A stretch of 64,000 nucleotides of DNA from NCBI GenBank assembly GCA_930367215.1, contig OV884056.1, positions 231,623,127 through 231,687,126 on the forward strand. Reading direction: 5' to 3'. Positions 10,906 to 22,252 of the stretch are shown here, piece by piece. The stretch comes from Pollenia angustigena (Eukaryota > Arthropoda > Insecta > Diptera > Polleniidae). A model generated the notes under the pieces. That model was not told the DNA's origin, made no database searches, and saw only the letters and a list, made by a program, of their open reading frames with translations. Both the position numbers and the translations under genes were made by a program. Numbering within the stretch: position 1 is the first letter of the stretch; the number at the start of each line of letters is the position of its first letter.

Positions 10906-11851
10906 AGTGGTATTCACACCGAACTTGTTAGTTTGTTAGTTTGTTAGTCGTTAATCCTTACTTTTTTACACGCATTTTGTTTTTGTATATTTAACGCTCT
11001 ACCGCATTAACATTTAACAAATTAACGACACGACACCACTGATAAAAAAGTTGTAAGTTGGTAACTCACAATCAGCTGTTGCAGTTTCTAAATAAATATA
11101 ATAAAAAAGTCATTTGTGATACATTTCTAAAAAAATATTTGTGTTTTGGCAATTGTCGTGTACATTGAGAGTAAGTTTGTTAATTAAATGATTTTTTATT
11201 TTATTTTAATTAATCATAAACTGTTCTTATAGTGGATAACCAAAAGAAAAAGCGCATTCGAACAAAAATGGAAAAAAGTGGAGTGAAGTGGAGCATAAAT
11301 TGCTGTTGGAAAAACTTTGTCGCTACATATGAGTGATAGTAGATAAGCAAATTGCTCGCGATTCACGCGTAACATCTGGCAGAAACGATTTTTATCCATT
11401 GAAGGCAAAACATCTTCGCGCCAATAAATTGATTTTGGAACTTCATACACAACTCCTCTGCGACACTTCATGACAGCATGTAAATCTTCATACAGCTCAT
11501 CCAGTACATTTTCGGTTTCATCTTCATCATCGTGGAAAATTTCTGCATTATTAAATTATTTGTAATTAAACTATTAAACTTCGATAAATCTTGTCTACTT
11601 ACCGTCAGCAAACGTTATTTGTTTCAAAGCATGAGTAATTAAATGGTTGACAATTGTTTTTTTACACTTTCTCGTGGCATGTTTTATTTTTTCCAGAATA
11701 ATAAATTGTGTCAGAACAATAAATCAGCTGTTTTACTACGAAAGTTACCAGACTAACAAAGCTTTAAAAAGGGGGTCGTTCACAGTTGGTAACTTTAACA
11801 AATTAACAAACTACGGAGTAACAAATTAACAAGTTCGGTGTGAATACCACT
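10906..11851 (-). mobile_element. Internally deleted PIF/Harbinger-like element
   Basis: A perfect 25-bp inverted repeat (AGTGGTATTCACACCGAACT plus TTGTTA) bounds the element at 10906-10930 and 11827-11851, continuing as degenerate GTTTGTTA-like units inside. A 3-bp AAT flanks both sides (10903-10905 and 11852-11854). The 3-bp target size and the encoded transposase-like N-terminus fit PIF/Harbinger. The usual target is TWA, so AAT is slightly atypical; a TA reading (10905-10906 and 11851-11852) is also possible. At 946 bp it is too short for a full transposase. Confidence 0.8.
11214..11711 (-). pseudogene. Harbinger-like transposase, N-terminal remnant with intron
   Basis: On the minus strand one frame runs down from about 11711 through '...HALKQITFAD', meets a good donor (GTAAGT at 11602), skips a 60-bp intron with a CAG acceptor (ends 11543), and continues in phase into 'EIFHDDEDETENVLDELYED' and then 'RFCQMLRVNREQFAYLLSLI' (about 11320-11390). 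Splicing joins the frames without a stop, so the intron is likely real. The basic-acidic N-terminus followed by an 'F...RM.RE.F.YLL..I' segment resembles the start of Harbinger nuclease-type transposases. After 'ICSD' the sequence stops looking like the family and ends at 11214; the DDE catalytic region is missing. No ATG opens exon 1. The family call rests on recall, so moderate confidence. Confidence 0.6.
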
Positions 11852-11854
11852 AAT

Positions 11855-14564
11855 GTTTATTAATTCTTGAATTTTATTATTTGAATTAATGGAAGTGTAA
11901 ATTGCAGCAGCATTTATTGACACATACATCTGTATTGAAAATATTTATATCTCGTAACCAGTGCTGCCAATTAAGCCATTTAGTCACTAGATTTGGCCAT
12001 TTTTCATCTTGTTTGAACTTGAAAAATTAGACAAGATAAAGGCATTTCTTTGTTATGTTTTTTTTTTTTTTTTTTGGAAACGGTTTACATTTCAACATAG
12101 TTCTATCCGTAAATAGCTTTAACTTTCTTTAAAATGTTGATAATTACATAAAATTTAGCGACCGTCCCTAAAATCCCTTTCAGAAAAAAAAATCTCATAT
12201 CGATATTGTATCTAGATAATATTCGTCATAAATAACTCTTATATGAATTTTAACCTCAAAACATAACTTTGTATTGTTATTGTATTGTATTGCAATAAAA
12301 AGTAATAAATGCTTCTTATAAAGAAACAAAAAATGGTGGTTAAACAGATTAGAAATAAAAATTTTTTAAGGATATTGCTTTACATTTGAATCCATAATTA
12401 TTTTCTTACAAAGCAGATTGTGCTAGATTCTTATAAAGATATAAAATACATCATGAATATTTTGTACTTTTGTTGTTGCTTTCTATAGAAATTCATTAAG
12501 CGTTTTAAAATTTTCAACGCCACAAGCAAATCAGCGTTTGAAATTTTAAAAGGCAATCAGAATTTCTGTAGAAAACAACAGCAAAATTACAAAATTTTTA
12601 TGATTTTGTTTTTGCTTTCAATGTAATTCTTTGGCGTTACGTTGCTTTTTACATAATTAGGCCCTTAATTTTTTTGTTAAGTCGTTTAGAGGTGAGCGTG
12701 GTTTTAACAGACGGATATTTTTCAATCAACTAAGAATTTCTTAAGAATCGGGATCTTAGATAAAAGAACAACTTCGATTCTCGTCATTCATCACTTGTGG
12801 CAGAGGGTATTAATAAATAATTTTTCAGTTCAGTACCATGCGTTTGTTCTGGAATGTGTAATAGACCAACCATTAAGTCTACCGATATAGTTTCTAAATT
12901 TTTGGTTAAAAAGAGTTGACAACACTGTTGTTTGCAGTGTGAAATACAATGTTAAAGCTACGTTCACAATTAAAATTAAAAAAAAAACCATTTCTTTTTC
13001 TCTTCCCAAAGTATTTCATATATTTTCCTTTCATTTTTAGAACAAAAGTGTAATTAAAATTTTTTTAAAAATGTAACTAAAGTTGAGTCAACTAGAACTT
13101 CAGCAACAATTTGTATAAAATTGTTTCTGACCTTTAAAATAATTTTATGTAGTTTTGAAAGAAAAATTTAACAAAATGTTTACAAAAATAAATGCATAAT
13201 ATTGTTGTGGCTAAAATTTGCAATCGGTTTCTTGATGCAAAATGCGCGTAGTTACAAAAGAAATTGTTGCTCTATTATAAACACCAAGTGAAAATGTTTT
13301 TTTGATTGTGAACGCAGCTTAACAGTTGAGGGGATTTGTCCCCAAATTGGGGATTTAAACAACAATATGGTGACAGATTTTCATGAGGGGCGATTTAAGC
13401 AAACTGTGGAATATTTTGTTTATTAGTTTTTTAGTTTCCGGAAAATCAAGATTTTGGTTTGATTAGCATCTTCTCTAAGAAAATTATGTGTACGTTTACA
13501 GTTTTAAATGAGTTTGAACCGTTATTTTTACTGTCATTTCGATTAATGATTGATTCACTAATTTACTTTAAAAATATTTGAAACAGTTTTTTTAATTTTC
13601 GCGAGTTTTTTTTTGCTCAAGAATTTTGGTTACATTGTTAACATTTTTCAATGATGCTAGAATACTAGAGCCTTCTCTCATTTAGATACGTTCATTGTGT
13701 TTTTTTTTTTAGCAAGACCACTAAAGAGCCAAATAAACCACATAAACGGTTAAACAAACATACAAAGAAAGAAAGAATAACACTCAGGATAAATTAAGTT
13801 TTTAATACTTACTTTAAGTACGAGTCATACTCAAAAACTCAAGTACGATTAACACTAAAACATACTTAAAACAATCCTAAATGGGGTTTCTTTCAAAATT
13901 CGATACCGGAATTTTTTAAAATAAGTATACAATTCTTAAACCAAGTAAAACAGTAGTAGTAAAGTTTTCGTTGGTAGTGCCACTCTCATTTAACATATCA
14001 AAGTTTGTTGGAGACACTACAACAACGCCACACAAGTAGTTAAATACGATTTGCTTGCTGTGTGTAGAAACAACAGAACAAGACGAAAACACATTATTTT
14101 CATGTTAAAAAACAAATTGAGAACTCTTGCTTCTCATTCAGTTTATATTTTCAGTTAAATATGTACATTAAGTTTTTTAAGCAAAAACCATATCCGGAAT
14201 AATACTGGTGTTTTATAATTGGAATTCTGTAAGTTGTTAAACGGGTAAGTAAATCAATCATAATAAAATGCTCCTTCTAATAGCACTTTTGGTTTATTTC
14301 AAGTTAGAATAAGTGAAGTATATTATACAGTATAGCCATTGAAAATCCGTTCTTAAATCAATCTTTCTATACTTAATTCAAGAAAACTCAAAAGCACCGT
14401 ACTTACGATTAATTCCACTTAGGATTGATTTGAATACGGATGGATTGATTTTTCTTTTTAGTGTATGAAAAAAGTATGAACTTTTCACGCAAATAACTAG
14501 TTGTTATTGTCAAACTGCTTTTGTAGTGTATTTGGCCTTTAAGTTAAAACAATTTTTTAATTTT
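11855..14564. other. Unassigned AT-rich stretch with short repeat debris
   Basis: No gene was recognised. A decayed inverted piece of the GTCCGTCTG-containing repeat lies near 12690-12730 ('GAGCGTGGTTTTAACAGACG'). A 'GGGGATTT' motif near 13325-13360 recurs near 15430. The rest shows no visible structure. Confidence 0.35.
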
Positions 14565-14757
14565 TTTTATAAAGTAAATAATTTGTTCAAGCTCGAGGTG
14601 GGTTTTTTGTTCTTAAAATTCTTTATTTTTCAATATTTCGACATCTTTGGATTTCATTTTTGTGAGTCTTTCTTCCTGATGATGTCGAAATATTGAAAAA
14701 ATAACAAAAATTTGAGAATAAAAACAGAGCTTGAACAAATAATTTATTTTATAAATT
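14565..14757. mobile_element. Palindromic MITE with ATTTGTTCAAGCTC arms
   Basis: The left arm 'AATAATTTGTTCAAGCTC' and 'CAATATTTCGACATC' are matched in reverse complement by 'GATGTCGAAATATTG' and 'GAGCTTGAACAAATAATT' on the right. Between them 'CCTGATGATGTCGAAAT' resembles the CTGANGA...GAAA text seen at 56576. Confidence 0.65.
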
Positions 14758-14939
14758 TTAACAAAAAAGACAAATAACTAAAAAACTTAAAAAAGTGTAT
14801 AAAAAGAAATTGATCATATCGTTTAATATTTTTTTCTGGATTCAAATCTTGATCCGTTTTACTTCTACTAAGTATCGATTTTCTTTAAGAAAACTCGATT
14901 ATCTATTATGAAACAAGATTTTTAAAATGGAAAATGTCA

Positions 14940-15345
14940 ATATCAATGTAACCTTTTAAGTATATAAGTATTTTCTGTATCCTTAAGTCCATTTAGCTAT
15001 GTCCGTCTGTTGAAATCACGCTCACTTTCGAACGACTAAACATAAAGAATAATTTTGATGTCAAATTGTTTTTAATTCTTTTAAGGAGTTTTGAATCCCA
15101 AATATGAAACAACTTCCATAAGCATCATTTACATTTATGGTGCAAAAATTAACATGAATTCGTTTTAAAAGACAAGAAGTTACACCGAAGATCGGTCCAT
15201 AATTTATCATGTGTCCAATATAAGGCGTACTCTTGAAACAGACCTTAATATGCCTTAAAATCGCAACATATTATATAACTGTAGCTTCAGAATTTATAAA
15301 AATTGCTCCATATATAATGATAGATCCGATTTTCAAAGATACAGT
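14940..15345 (+). repeat. Decayed GTCCGTCTG-containing repeat fragment
   Basis: It retains 'TAGCTATGTCCGTCTGTTG', 'AAATCACGCTCACTTTCGAA' and 'GAAGATCGGTCCATAATTTA', in the order found in the repeat at 22253-23374. Both terminal signals are lost. Confidence 0.6.
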
Positions 15346-15542
15346 ACAGCCTTATTTGTATTAAAGAAAAGTTGAAGTAAATGTTCGTAACTGATGTTTT
15401 GTTAAATAATTTAAAATTTGGGGCCGAAATTGGGGATTTAGATTTTAAGAATTTTCGGGGATATAAGCCAAAATTTTTCTGGCAACGCTGGCGAAGTTAT
15501 TATTTAACGTTGAAAACCACAGCTGTGCATCTTTTTTTTTAT

Positions 15543-16458
15543 TAATGCGGGTTCACGCCAGGGTTGTCAGATTTTTTTGAGCTCCACCGCCAAACCGGAT
15601 GTCAGACATCGCAAAAAATCGCCAAACGTCAATTTTGTTCAGTTTTTGTAAAATTTTCTTTTTTTTAAATTAAATTTTGCATACAAAAAACGCTAGTATA
15701 ATTTTTCAGTCAAAAGTCGTCAAAAACTGAGAAAATATAATAAATAAAAAAATATAATAAAAAGTCGCCGAAGAAAATTTTGTTGAGTTGTGCAACCCCG
15801 GCATAACTCAAAAAATTAAATTTTGGAGTTAGAGATGCAGAATTGTTCGCTTTGTTTTTCTTTATATTGTGTATTAAATGTGTCTTCTTTTTTCTAAGTA
15901 GTTAGAGCAAATCAAAAACTTTAAATGCGTTTATCTCGAAATGGATTTTTTTGAGTTATGCCGGTCTTGCAGCAAATGAGCGATATGTATTCAGTTAAAA
16001 ACTTAAATTAAGTACACAAGTCTATAAGATCGTACACTTCAGCCTCACCGATTTCATTACTGGAGTTTTGACCTACATACTATTAGAATTACATAACATA
16101 CTATTAGAATTAAATAGTGACTGAATATAAAATTCACTTAATATGTTTTTAAAGAAAATTGCCGAAATAATATTATAAATGTTAAAAATAGCCAAGTTAA
16201 TCGCCAGTTATATCAGAAAACGCCATAAAAGTCGCCAGTCGCCAAATGGGAAATCCCATCGCCAAACACTTTTCAAAATCGCCACGTTTGGCGAGAAATC
16301 GCCATATCTGACAGCCCTGGTTCACGCACGTCAAGGTTGACTCGTCAAGTCTTGAGTTTTTGGGAGAGAGGGTAAACGAAATGGCGTTCTCTTTTCCCTT
16401 CTCAGCTAAATGCTCAAGACTTGACGAGTCAAACTTGACGTGTGTGAACCGGCATTAA
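15543..16458. mobile_element. MITE with ATGCSGGTTCAC ends, split by a hAT element
   Basis: The left end ATTAATGCGGGTTCACGC and the right end (reverse complement TTAATGCCGGTTCACACACG) match. After the inserted block, both arms continue with matching 'TTGACTCGTCAAGTCTTGAG' (16337-16356) and its complement near 16410-16430. Its own interior is short (about 150 bp). Confidence 0.75.
15559..16319. mobile_element. hAT-type element nested in MITE (8-bp TSD)
   Basis: The ends are CAGGGTTGTCAGAT and, reverse-complemented, CAGGGCTGTCAGATAT. The exact 8-bp duplication GTTCACGC lies at 15551-15558 and 16320-16327 and is part of the host MITE arm, so the order of insertion is certain. The interior repeats 'TCGCCA' words near both ends. 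No transposase. Confidence 0.9.
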
Positions 16459-17640
16459 AAGCTCAAGACTTGACATGTCAAAATTGACTCGACCAACGAA
16501 AGCAACAAATAAAATACAATATTGTGTTTTTAGTGTTGTGCATAGTTTTATAGTATCGACACCACAGTTTACATAAATTCGCCTTGATTTCAGTTTTCAC
16601 AAAAAAAAAAAAAAAAAAAAAAAAAAATAATTAGTATTATGGCAATATTGTTGAACTATTTATGGTTTTTAATCCAAATTTTCAATATTTTGAATCATTG
16701 TCATGTTGTAAAATTCCTTTCTTCATAAAAATAATTTAATGAAAATTAAATTTGATAAACTTAAGCCTGATTAAAAATATTGAAAAAAAAATAAATAAAT
16801 AAAATTTGTGAAAACTTTGTTTAAAAAAAGTTCAAGGGTTATTTAGCTCTTGTCACCCAATTAGTCAAAGAATAAAGTTTTCCTTAAATTGACCTTAATT
16901 TTTTGATTAAGTCTAGTAGCTGCAGCAAAAAAAATTTAATTTTTTTACTGACTTTTTTATAAAATGATATTCAAGAGAAAAAACTATTCTACTCATACTT
17001 TGAAGTGCATTTTTGTTGTAGTAAAATAAGCTTTCTGATTAGCACTAACAGCAGGTATTCGTTCAGTTCTTTCAAGAAAATCCCAGCTGGAGATGCTTTT
17101 GCTTTTCTTTTACTTTTTTCATTTCTTAAAATTCTATTTTTATCTTCTTAGCACTTATATACTTGAAATAAGAGTATTTGTTAAAATTAAGTTAGTAATT
17201 TATTTATCACGTTTATAGATTTTTAGGTCATACCTACAGTTAAGGTTTGACTTACACAGTCTATAGTTATAGAATTACATACATATATTTTTTTGTTCAG
17301 TTTGTTAACTTACCTTATAATTTATGCGTGAGTGTAGTAGTACTTAAAGCAATATTTCAATTCAAATTTAGTAAACTGTAAAGATAAGAGAGCAAATATT
17401 GTTTATTAGAATAATTATTTAAATAATGTTATAAAAAGTTATTGATTGGTTATTGTTAAATTTAATACGAAAAATGGTATATTCGAATTTTGTATACCCT
17501 TTACCATGGCTCGATAACAAGAAAAAGTTTTTAAGTTTATGGATGAGTTCCAAAAGATCGAACCACATTACAGATATGCGGGTTTTAAAGCAAAATAAGC
17601 TGCTGTTCTGTTTACTTTGCAAAAAAAAAAAAAAAAAATT
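16459..17640. other. Unassigned stretch with long A-run
   Basis: A 27-bp poly-A run lies at 16601-16627. The segment at about 16690-16790 ('CATGTTGTAAAATTCCTTTC') matches one arm of the palindrome at 43055-43645. No gene is recognised. Confidence 0.4.
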
Positions 17641-17644
17641 TCTA

Positions 17645-19345
17645 CACACAGAAAAAAAATACAAATGTAAAATTAACATGGCGAAATGTTGATTGAGAAT
17701 CATATTTAAATTTATCATTATTCCATATTAATTTGAAATGAAAAATAACCTTAAATCATGTTTATTTGTGGCCGTTTGTTCCACCTAGGAACTTGGATGA
17801 AATAAATAATAATAAAAAATTACGTTTATTTAATATTACACTGCTTTACAAATTTTTAATTTGGAAAAGTACCAAGAACGCCACATGCCTAGATAAGTTA
17901 ATTGGGACCTCCTGAATACGAAAACCGCTGTAATTTTTTTTTTCTAAGTACCGTTTTTTAGATAACGGTACTTTTGTGTTTTTCGGTGTATGGTCCCACT
18001 CAAACCCTTGTGGAGCCCAACCAAAAAGTCCGACCGAAATAAATGGCACATCGTTCGAAAGGTAATTGAATGCCTTTTCCGTTGTCGTTTATTGTCTGTC
18101 GTTCCACAAAATCCTTAATAAAAACTTTATTTTTCAACCTATTTTTTTCAAATCACGCTTAAAATGTTGGTAATTAAATATACTATTTGGTTAAAAGATA
18201 AAACATTCCAGATCTTTCATGTGCTATTTATCGTAGCAATATTATTCATGATTTTTTTTTTGCATTTGTTGAATATGAAAATATTGTCGTTCTACGAAAT
18301 CCTTAATAAAAACTTTATTTTTCATCCGATTTTTCAAATTACGCTTAAAATGTTGGTAATTAAATATACTATGTGGTTATCCAGATATTTAATATAACGT
18401 AGAAAAAAAAAACGAAATAAAAATGAAAAATTTTGAAAAAAAACGTAAAAATAGGCAAATTTTGAAATTTTAGCATATCAACGGAAAAGACATTCAATTA
18501 CCTTTCCAACGATGTGCCATTTATTTCGATCGGGACCATACACCGAAAAACACAAAAGTACTGTTATCTAAAAAACGGTACTTAGGAAAAAAAAATTACA
18601 GCGTTTATCGTGTTCAGGAGGTCCCAATTAACTTATCTAGGCATGTGGCGTTCTTGGTATTTTTTGGCTGTAAACCAGTGTTATTCACTGTTAAAAAACA
18701 TTGTTCAATATTGAATCCATAAAAACCTGGTTTTTATATTAAAATCAAAAGTTTATCTTGTTAAATAAACATGTATACATACTTAAGTATGTAAATTTTT
18801 TTATTTTCATGTTTAAAATATGTTATAAAAAGAAGACAATTCGCGTGTTCTTTTAATTAAAATTATTTAGTTAAATAGTTTATAAGTTTTCAAAGTAGAA
18901 TGATGGGGAAAACCATATCTAGGGATTCTGCTGATGCTTCTGTTAACAAAGGAGAATACAAAGTAAGTGAAACATGTGTTACAGGGGCAAGTGTTTTGAT
19001 TATTCTTAAATAAATGCATATGTTGTCTCTTAAGCTTCTTCACACCGTTATGTCACCCTCAAACCAATTTGATTCTACAAGAAATTCACGTAGTTTCAAC
19101 TTGAAATAACTGTCATTCAACGTGATTCGGATTGTTATTTCAATATAAATGACATTTTGCTCTAACTTTACTTCAATGTTAATTTTACATGAATTAAAGT
19201 TATTTTAAAAGAAAAAAAATGTTGTTTGCAAGTTATTGCAAAATCAGGTTGAATTAACATGAAAAACGTATGAAGCAAAATCACCACCGACAAATTTTAA
19301 ATCAACCTTGATTTCTACGTTTTTAACTTGATTTTTTTCTGTGTA
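17645..19345. mobile_element. CACACAG-ended TIR element, copy 1, interrupted
   Basis: The ends are CACACAGAAAAAAAATAC on the left and ATTTTTTTCTGTGTA on the right, next to TA. The interior shares 'AACGTGATTCGGATTGTTAT' and 'GACATTTTGCTCTAACTT' with copies at 31868-32638, 37200-37903 and 54492-56395. Another element (17839-18680) splits it. The TA target suggests a Tc1/mariner-like or other TA-targeting group. No transposase. Confidence 0.8.
17839..18680. mobile_element. Foldback element nested in the CACACAG element (TTA TSD)
   Basis: The ends CACTGCTTTACA and, reverse-complemented, CACTGGTTTACA are flanked by TTA (17836-17838 and 18681-18683). Arms of about 200 bp pair around 'GAACGCCACATGCCTAGATA' and 'TAATTGGGACCTCCTGAA'. 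Between the arms a segment beginning 'TCGTTC(C/T)AC' repeats directly at about 190-bp spacing. The TTA duplication fits a PIF/Harbinger-type MITE. Confidence 0.8.
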
Positions 19346-19404
19346 TACAAAGCACCAGCAAAATTATTGATGTATAGTTTGCCTTTGTTTGCGCATCTAT
19401 TATT

Positions 19405-20192
19405 AGGTCTGTCTGGGTACTTTTCCAGTAGCAAATACTCAGTAAATTTTTTTGGGAGAGTAAGACCAATATTACTCTATCGGCTGAAAAAATCTCAAAA
19501 AGTACGCAGACAGTATCCAGTGAAATTTTGCAAGAAAACAGCTGATCGGTGTGTAAACAATTGAAATAAAAATTTGGTAAATTCAATTTCTTCTTAGTTT
19601 TTAGTTTTATTTGTCGGGTTTTGTATAAAACTTCTTTTGCTTACATTGCCCAACAATGGAAAAAAAGAATGAAATGCCCAATACAGTGCCCCCAAAAAGC
19701 TTGACAACGGAGAAAAATAATTTGGATGTGAAGTGCCCGCCAGGAACAGAATTCCAAATACTCGCCTCTTCAATTGCAAAGTTTTTCCCACAAAGTTCTG
19801 CTGGTTCTATCGGTTCTGCCATCTCCACTCCACTAACGCCACGGTCGCACTGTATATTTGGACGTTTCTAGCATGAAGTAAAATGTTTTGTTTATTATAA
19901 TTTATTATAAACGTTAAAAATCAACACAATTCTAACTACTTACCTCTGCCATTGTCAAATTTCAATTTTTAATTTCATTTCACAAAAACTATTTCATTCA
20001 AACAGCTGTTCAAACTAATTGCAAAACTTGCAAGCGGAAATTTCTCCAGTAACATTTTGCAAGTTCTCTAACTTCCAACTGTCAAAAAATTCTCTTTTTG
20101 GCTCTCTCGCTGCAAGAGATTTGGAGTACACAGACAACATTTTACAAGATTTTGCAACATTTTGCGCAAAATATGTGTACGCAGACAGACCT
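19405..20192 (-). mobile_element. 788-bp TIR element carrying a small spliced frame
   Basis: The left end AGGTCTGTCTGGGTAC and the reverse complement of the right end AGGTCTGTCTGCGTAC form the TIR, with ATT duplicated on both sides (19402-19404 and 20193-20195). 'AACAGCTG' occurs near both ends. The element encloses the two-exon frame at 19607-19952. The 3-bp duplication suggests a Harbinger-like mover. Confidence 0.75.
19607..19952 (-). CDS. Candidate 89-aa two-exon membrane protein inside a TIR element
   Basis: On the minus strand an ATG in a strong fly context (TTTGACAATGG) begins at 19952. It encodes MAE and is cut by a well-formed 76-bp intron: donor GTAAGT at 19943, pyrimidine-rich tract, acceptor TAG ending at 19868. 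Exon 2 (19867-19607) is in phase and adds 86 codons before TAA; an AATAAA hexamer overlaps the stop. The unspliced frame has a stop directly before exon 2, so splicing is required. Residues about 51-74 ('FTSKLFFSVVKLFGGTVLGI' onward) form one membrane segment with spaced glycines, followed by a basic tail ending KFYTKPDK. I do not recognise the family; the KLxGGxxxG spacing loosely recalls MIC10-like proteins, which is too weak to name it. It lies wholly between the TIRs, so it may be the element's own gene or a captured host gene. Confidence 0.5.
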
Positions 20193-20195
20193 ATT

Positions 20196-20761
20196 GTTAT
20201 ACATACTTACTTATTATATTATTGTTATTATTACATTTAGGGACGTATGAAATTGTAAATGTTTAAATGGTTGCGTTTAGGAATGCTTGACCTTGTTCGG
20301 TTGCATTGCAAATGACGTTTTGGAAAATACAAATATGTGGAAGAAATTTTTTACTAATGTTTATAAACCAATTTTACTGATTTTTAGTAGCAAAATTCAT
20401 GAAAGCATTGCCGATCGATAGATATGTATGTATGTATGTGTATTGGAGTTGTGTAGGACCAACAGTCAGACATCGTAAAAGTAACCTCTCTTCTCATAAG
20501 GCTCCAAAATATTTGTAATTTATAAGGTCTTAGTTAAAAACTATAGAAATTACAAACTTACATATCGTGAACTAAAACGCAAAAGGCCCTAAATAACCAA
20601 AAATTAAAAATCGTGTTTTTTATTGATTCTTATGTATTGCATCGACATGAATGTCCACACAAAATTTTGGAATCTTTCGACTTAAATAAGCAATTTTATT
20701 AACAAAAACCAAGCGGCCTTATCATCAAAAAGTTCGGTAGTTTTGTGGAAAACACCAACGC
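20196..20761. other. Unassigned stretch with (ATGT)n and decayed repeat
   Basis: A short (ATGT)n run lies at about 20424-20440. A decayed inverted fragment of the GTCCGTCTG family covers about 20445-20575 ('AGTCAGACATCGTAAAAGTA'). No gene seen. Confidence 0.4.
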
Positions 20762-21648
20762 AAACAGTGTTTGTGTAGCAAATCACAAAAAATAGCGTTT
20801 CCCTTTTTGTCAGCTTTCGAACACAAAAATAATACTATTCTTATCCAACTCAACAAAAAGATGAGAACATTTAATTTCGTTCGGTTTTTTTTTTAAACAC
20901 AAACTTTATTATGTTCGTTTCAGCTCATTAATGTTTGTTCGTTTTACTCTGCTTAGCGCCCTTTTCGCTGGTAAAGAAACCAAACATTTTTTACAAAAAC
21001 AAAATACACATACTAAAATATACCATAATAATTTTACACAAACAAAACATATACTCAATGTACCCCCAAACTGTTCGTGCTGCGGTCGTTGCTAAAATTT
21101 TTTGATTGTTAATTTTTTCAAAAATTATAGAAAATTAAAATATAATGTTTGTCTACAGTATCCCTACAATTGTTCTGTTTTTTTTAACGAGGAACAGAAA
21201 ACCATATAATGTTCGTTACTTTTTTGAATAAAATAGTTACGAACGGTATTAACTACCCGTCTCCACTATCCATCAGCTTGGTAAGAACAGCATGTCGTAC
21301 ATAAATTCTACTCGTGTACACTGTTCATGTTCATGTTTCTTCCATGTGCTGCCATAGTTGCCTAAACATTCGTCTTAGCATCCATGTGCGCCATGATGTT
21401 GGTCATACAATGTATTTTCTGTATACAACCAAACGCTACAACAACAAAAAATGTGGTCAATCAGAACATAAACATCAACACGTATTCGCCACATACAAGA
21501 ACGTGAACAAATTAAAACCGTTGCTCTGCCGGCGTTATGGTCATGTCATGTTCAAATCGAAGGCGCATGAAGACGTAGTGTAAGGGTTGTGTTCGTATAC
21601 TCAAACACTAAAAAAATGGCTTTCGTTTCTGGGTGTGTGAGCCGTAGG
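20762..21648. repeat. Dispersed repeat with CGTACGGCTCACACACCCAG end, copy 2
   Basis: It matches 4195-4600 in direct orientation ('CAACTCAACAAAAAGATGAG', 'CGGTCGTTGCTA'). At its right end it matches 4081-4140 in inverse orientation ('CTGGGTGTGTGAGCCGTA'). An 89-codon frame (21314-21583, +) lies inside; its His/Cys-rich product matches nothing I recognise and is probably incidental. Confidence 0.55.
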
Positions 21649-21952
21649 TACGAAGAAATAAAACAATTGAGAGTTTTGAATTATTTGTTGCCAAGCTTGT
21701 TCCAACTAATATCGAAATAGGGTTGAATTCAGAGCCCGGAAAATACATACATAGTTTGAAATATTTTAGTAGTGTAAGTGAGTAAATAAATTAAAATAAT
21801 TAGAAATTGGGAATTATTTCCTTGTGAAGGTTACTTTATATTATTATAAACATTTTTTTTTTAATTTTTCGAATTTATTCTATGAGTTAAATTTCAGTTA
21901 TGTATTTTGTAAAGCTTTTTTGTAATAGTTCTATTCTTTTAATTTTTCAGAA

Positions 21953-22141
21953 ATGACTTTATACACTACCAGACTATTATGTTGTATTTTCTTTTTACAT
22001 TTTACCTTAGCCTTCCTTTGGAAAGCAATGAGGTGTATTGAATGTTCAGAAAAATTTACAATTATTAGACACCAGCAGAATGTAATGCATTTTCTGGCCC
22101 GCTACGGCGTTCGTCAGCATTCTTTGTGTCTCACTGGATAG
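21953..22141 (+). CDS. 62-aa frame in repeat, forward copy
   Basis: ATG follows directly after a splice-acceptor-like 'TTTAATTTTTCAG' tract. The product starts with a hydrophobic stretch (residues about 8-22, 'LLCCIFFLHFTLAFL') like a signal peptide or anchor. It then has 'IRHQQNVMHFLARYGVRQHS' and ends CLTG before a stop. The inverted copy at 23736-23924 differs at only two residues (Cys to Tyr twice). I do not recognise the family. Part of it (CAGCAGAATG...CGxTAYGG...CGTCAxCATTCT) recurs in other repeats of the window, so it may be an exon fragment spread by repeats. Whether it is expressed is unknown. Confidence 0.3.
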   Translation: MTLYTTRLLCCIFFLHFTLAFLWKAMRCIECSEKFTIIRHQQNVMHFLARYGVRQHSLCLTG

Positions 22142-22252
22142 TGTTACTTTATAAATTGAATATATTTAACTCAACTATTTTCAAAATTAGAAATTGGGAA
22201 TTATTTCCTTGTGAAGGTTACTTTATATTATTATAAACATTTTTTTTTTTTT

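Noticed and set aside
21314..21583. 89-aa His/Cys-rich frame
   Set aside because: Low-complexity His/Val/Cys content inside a dispersed repeat, with no counterpart frame in the other copy at 4081-4733.
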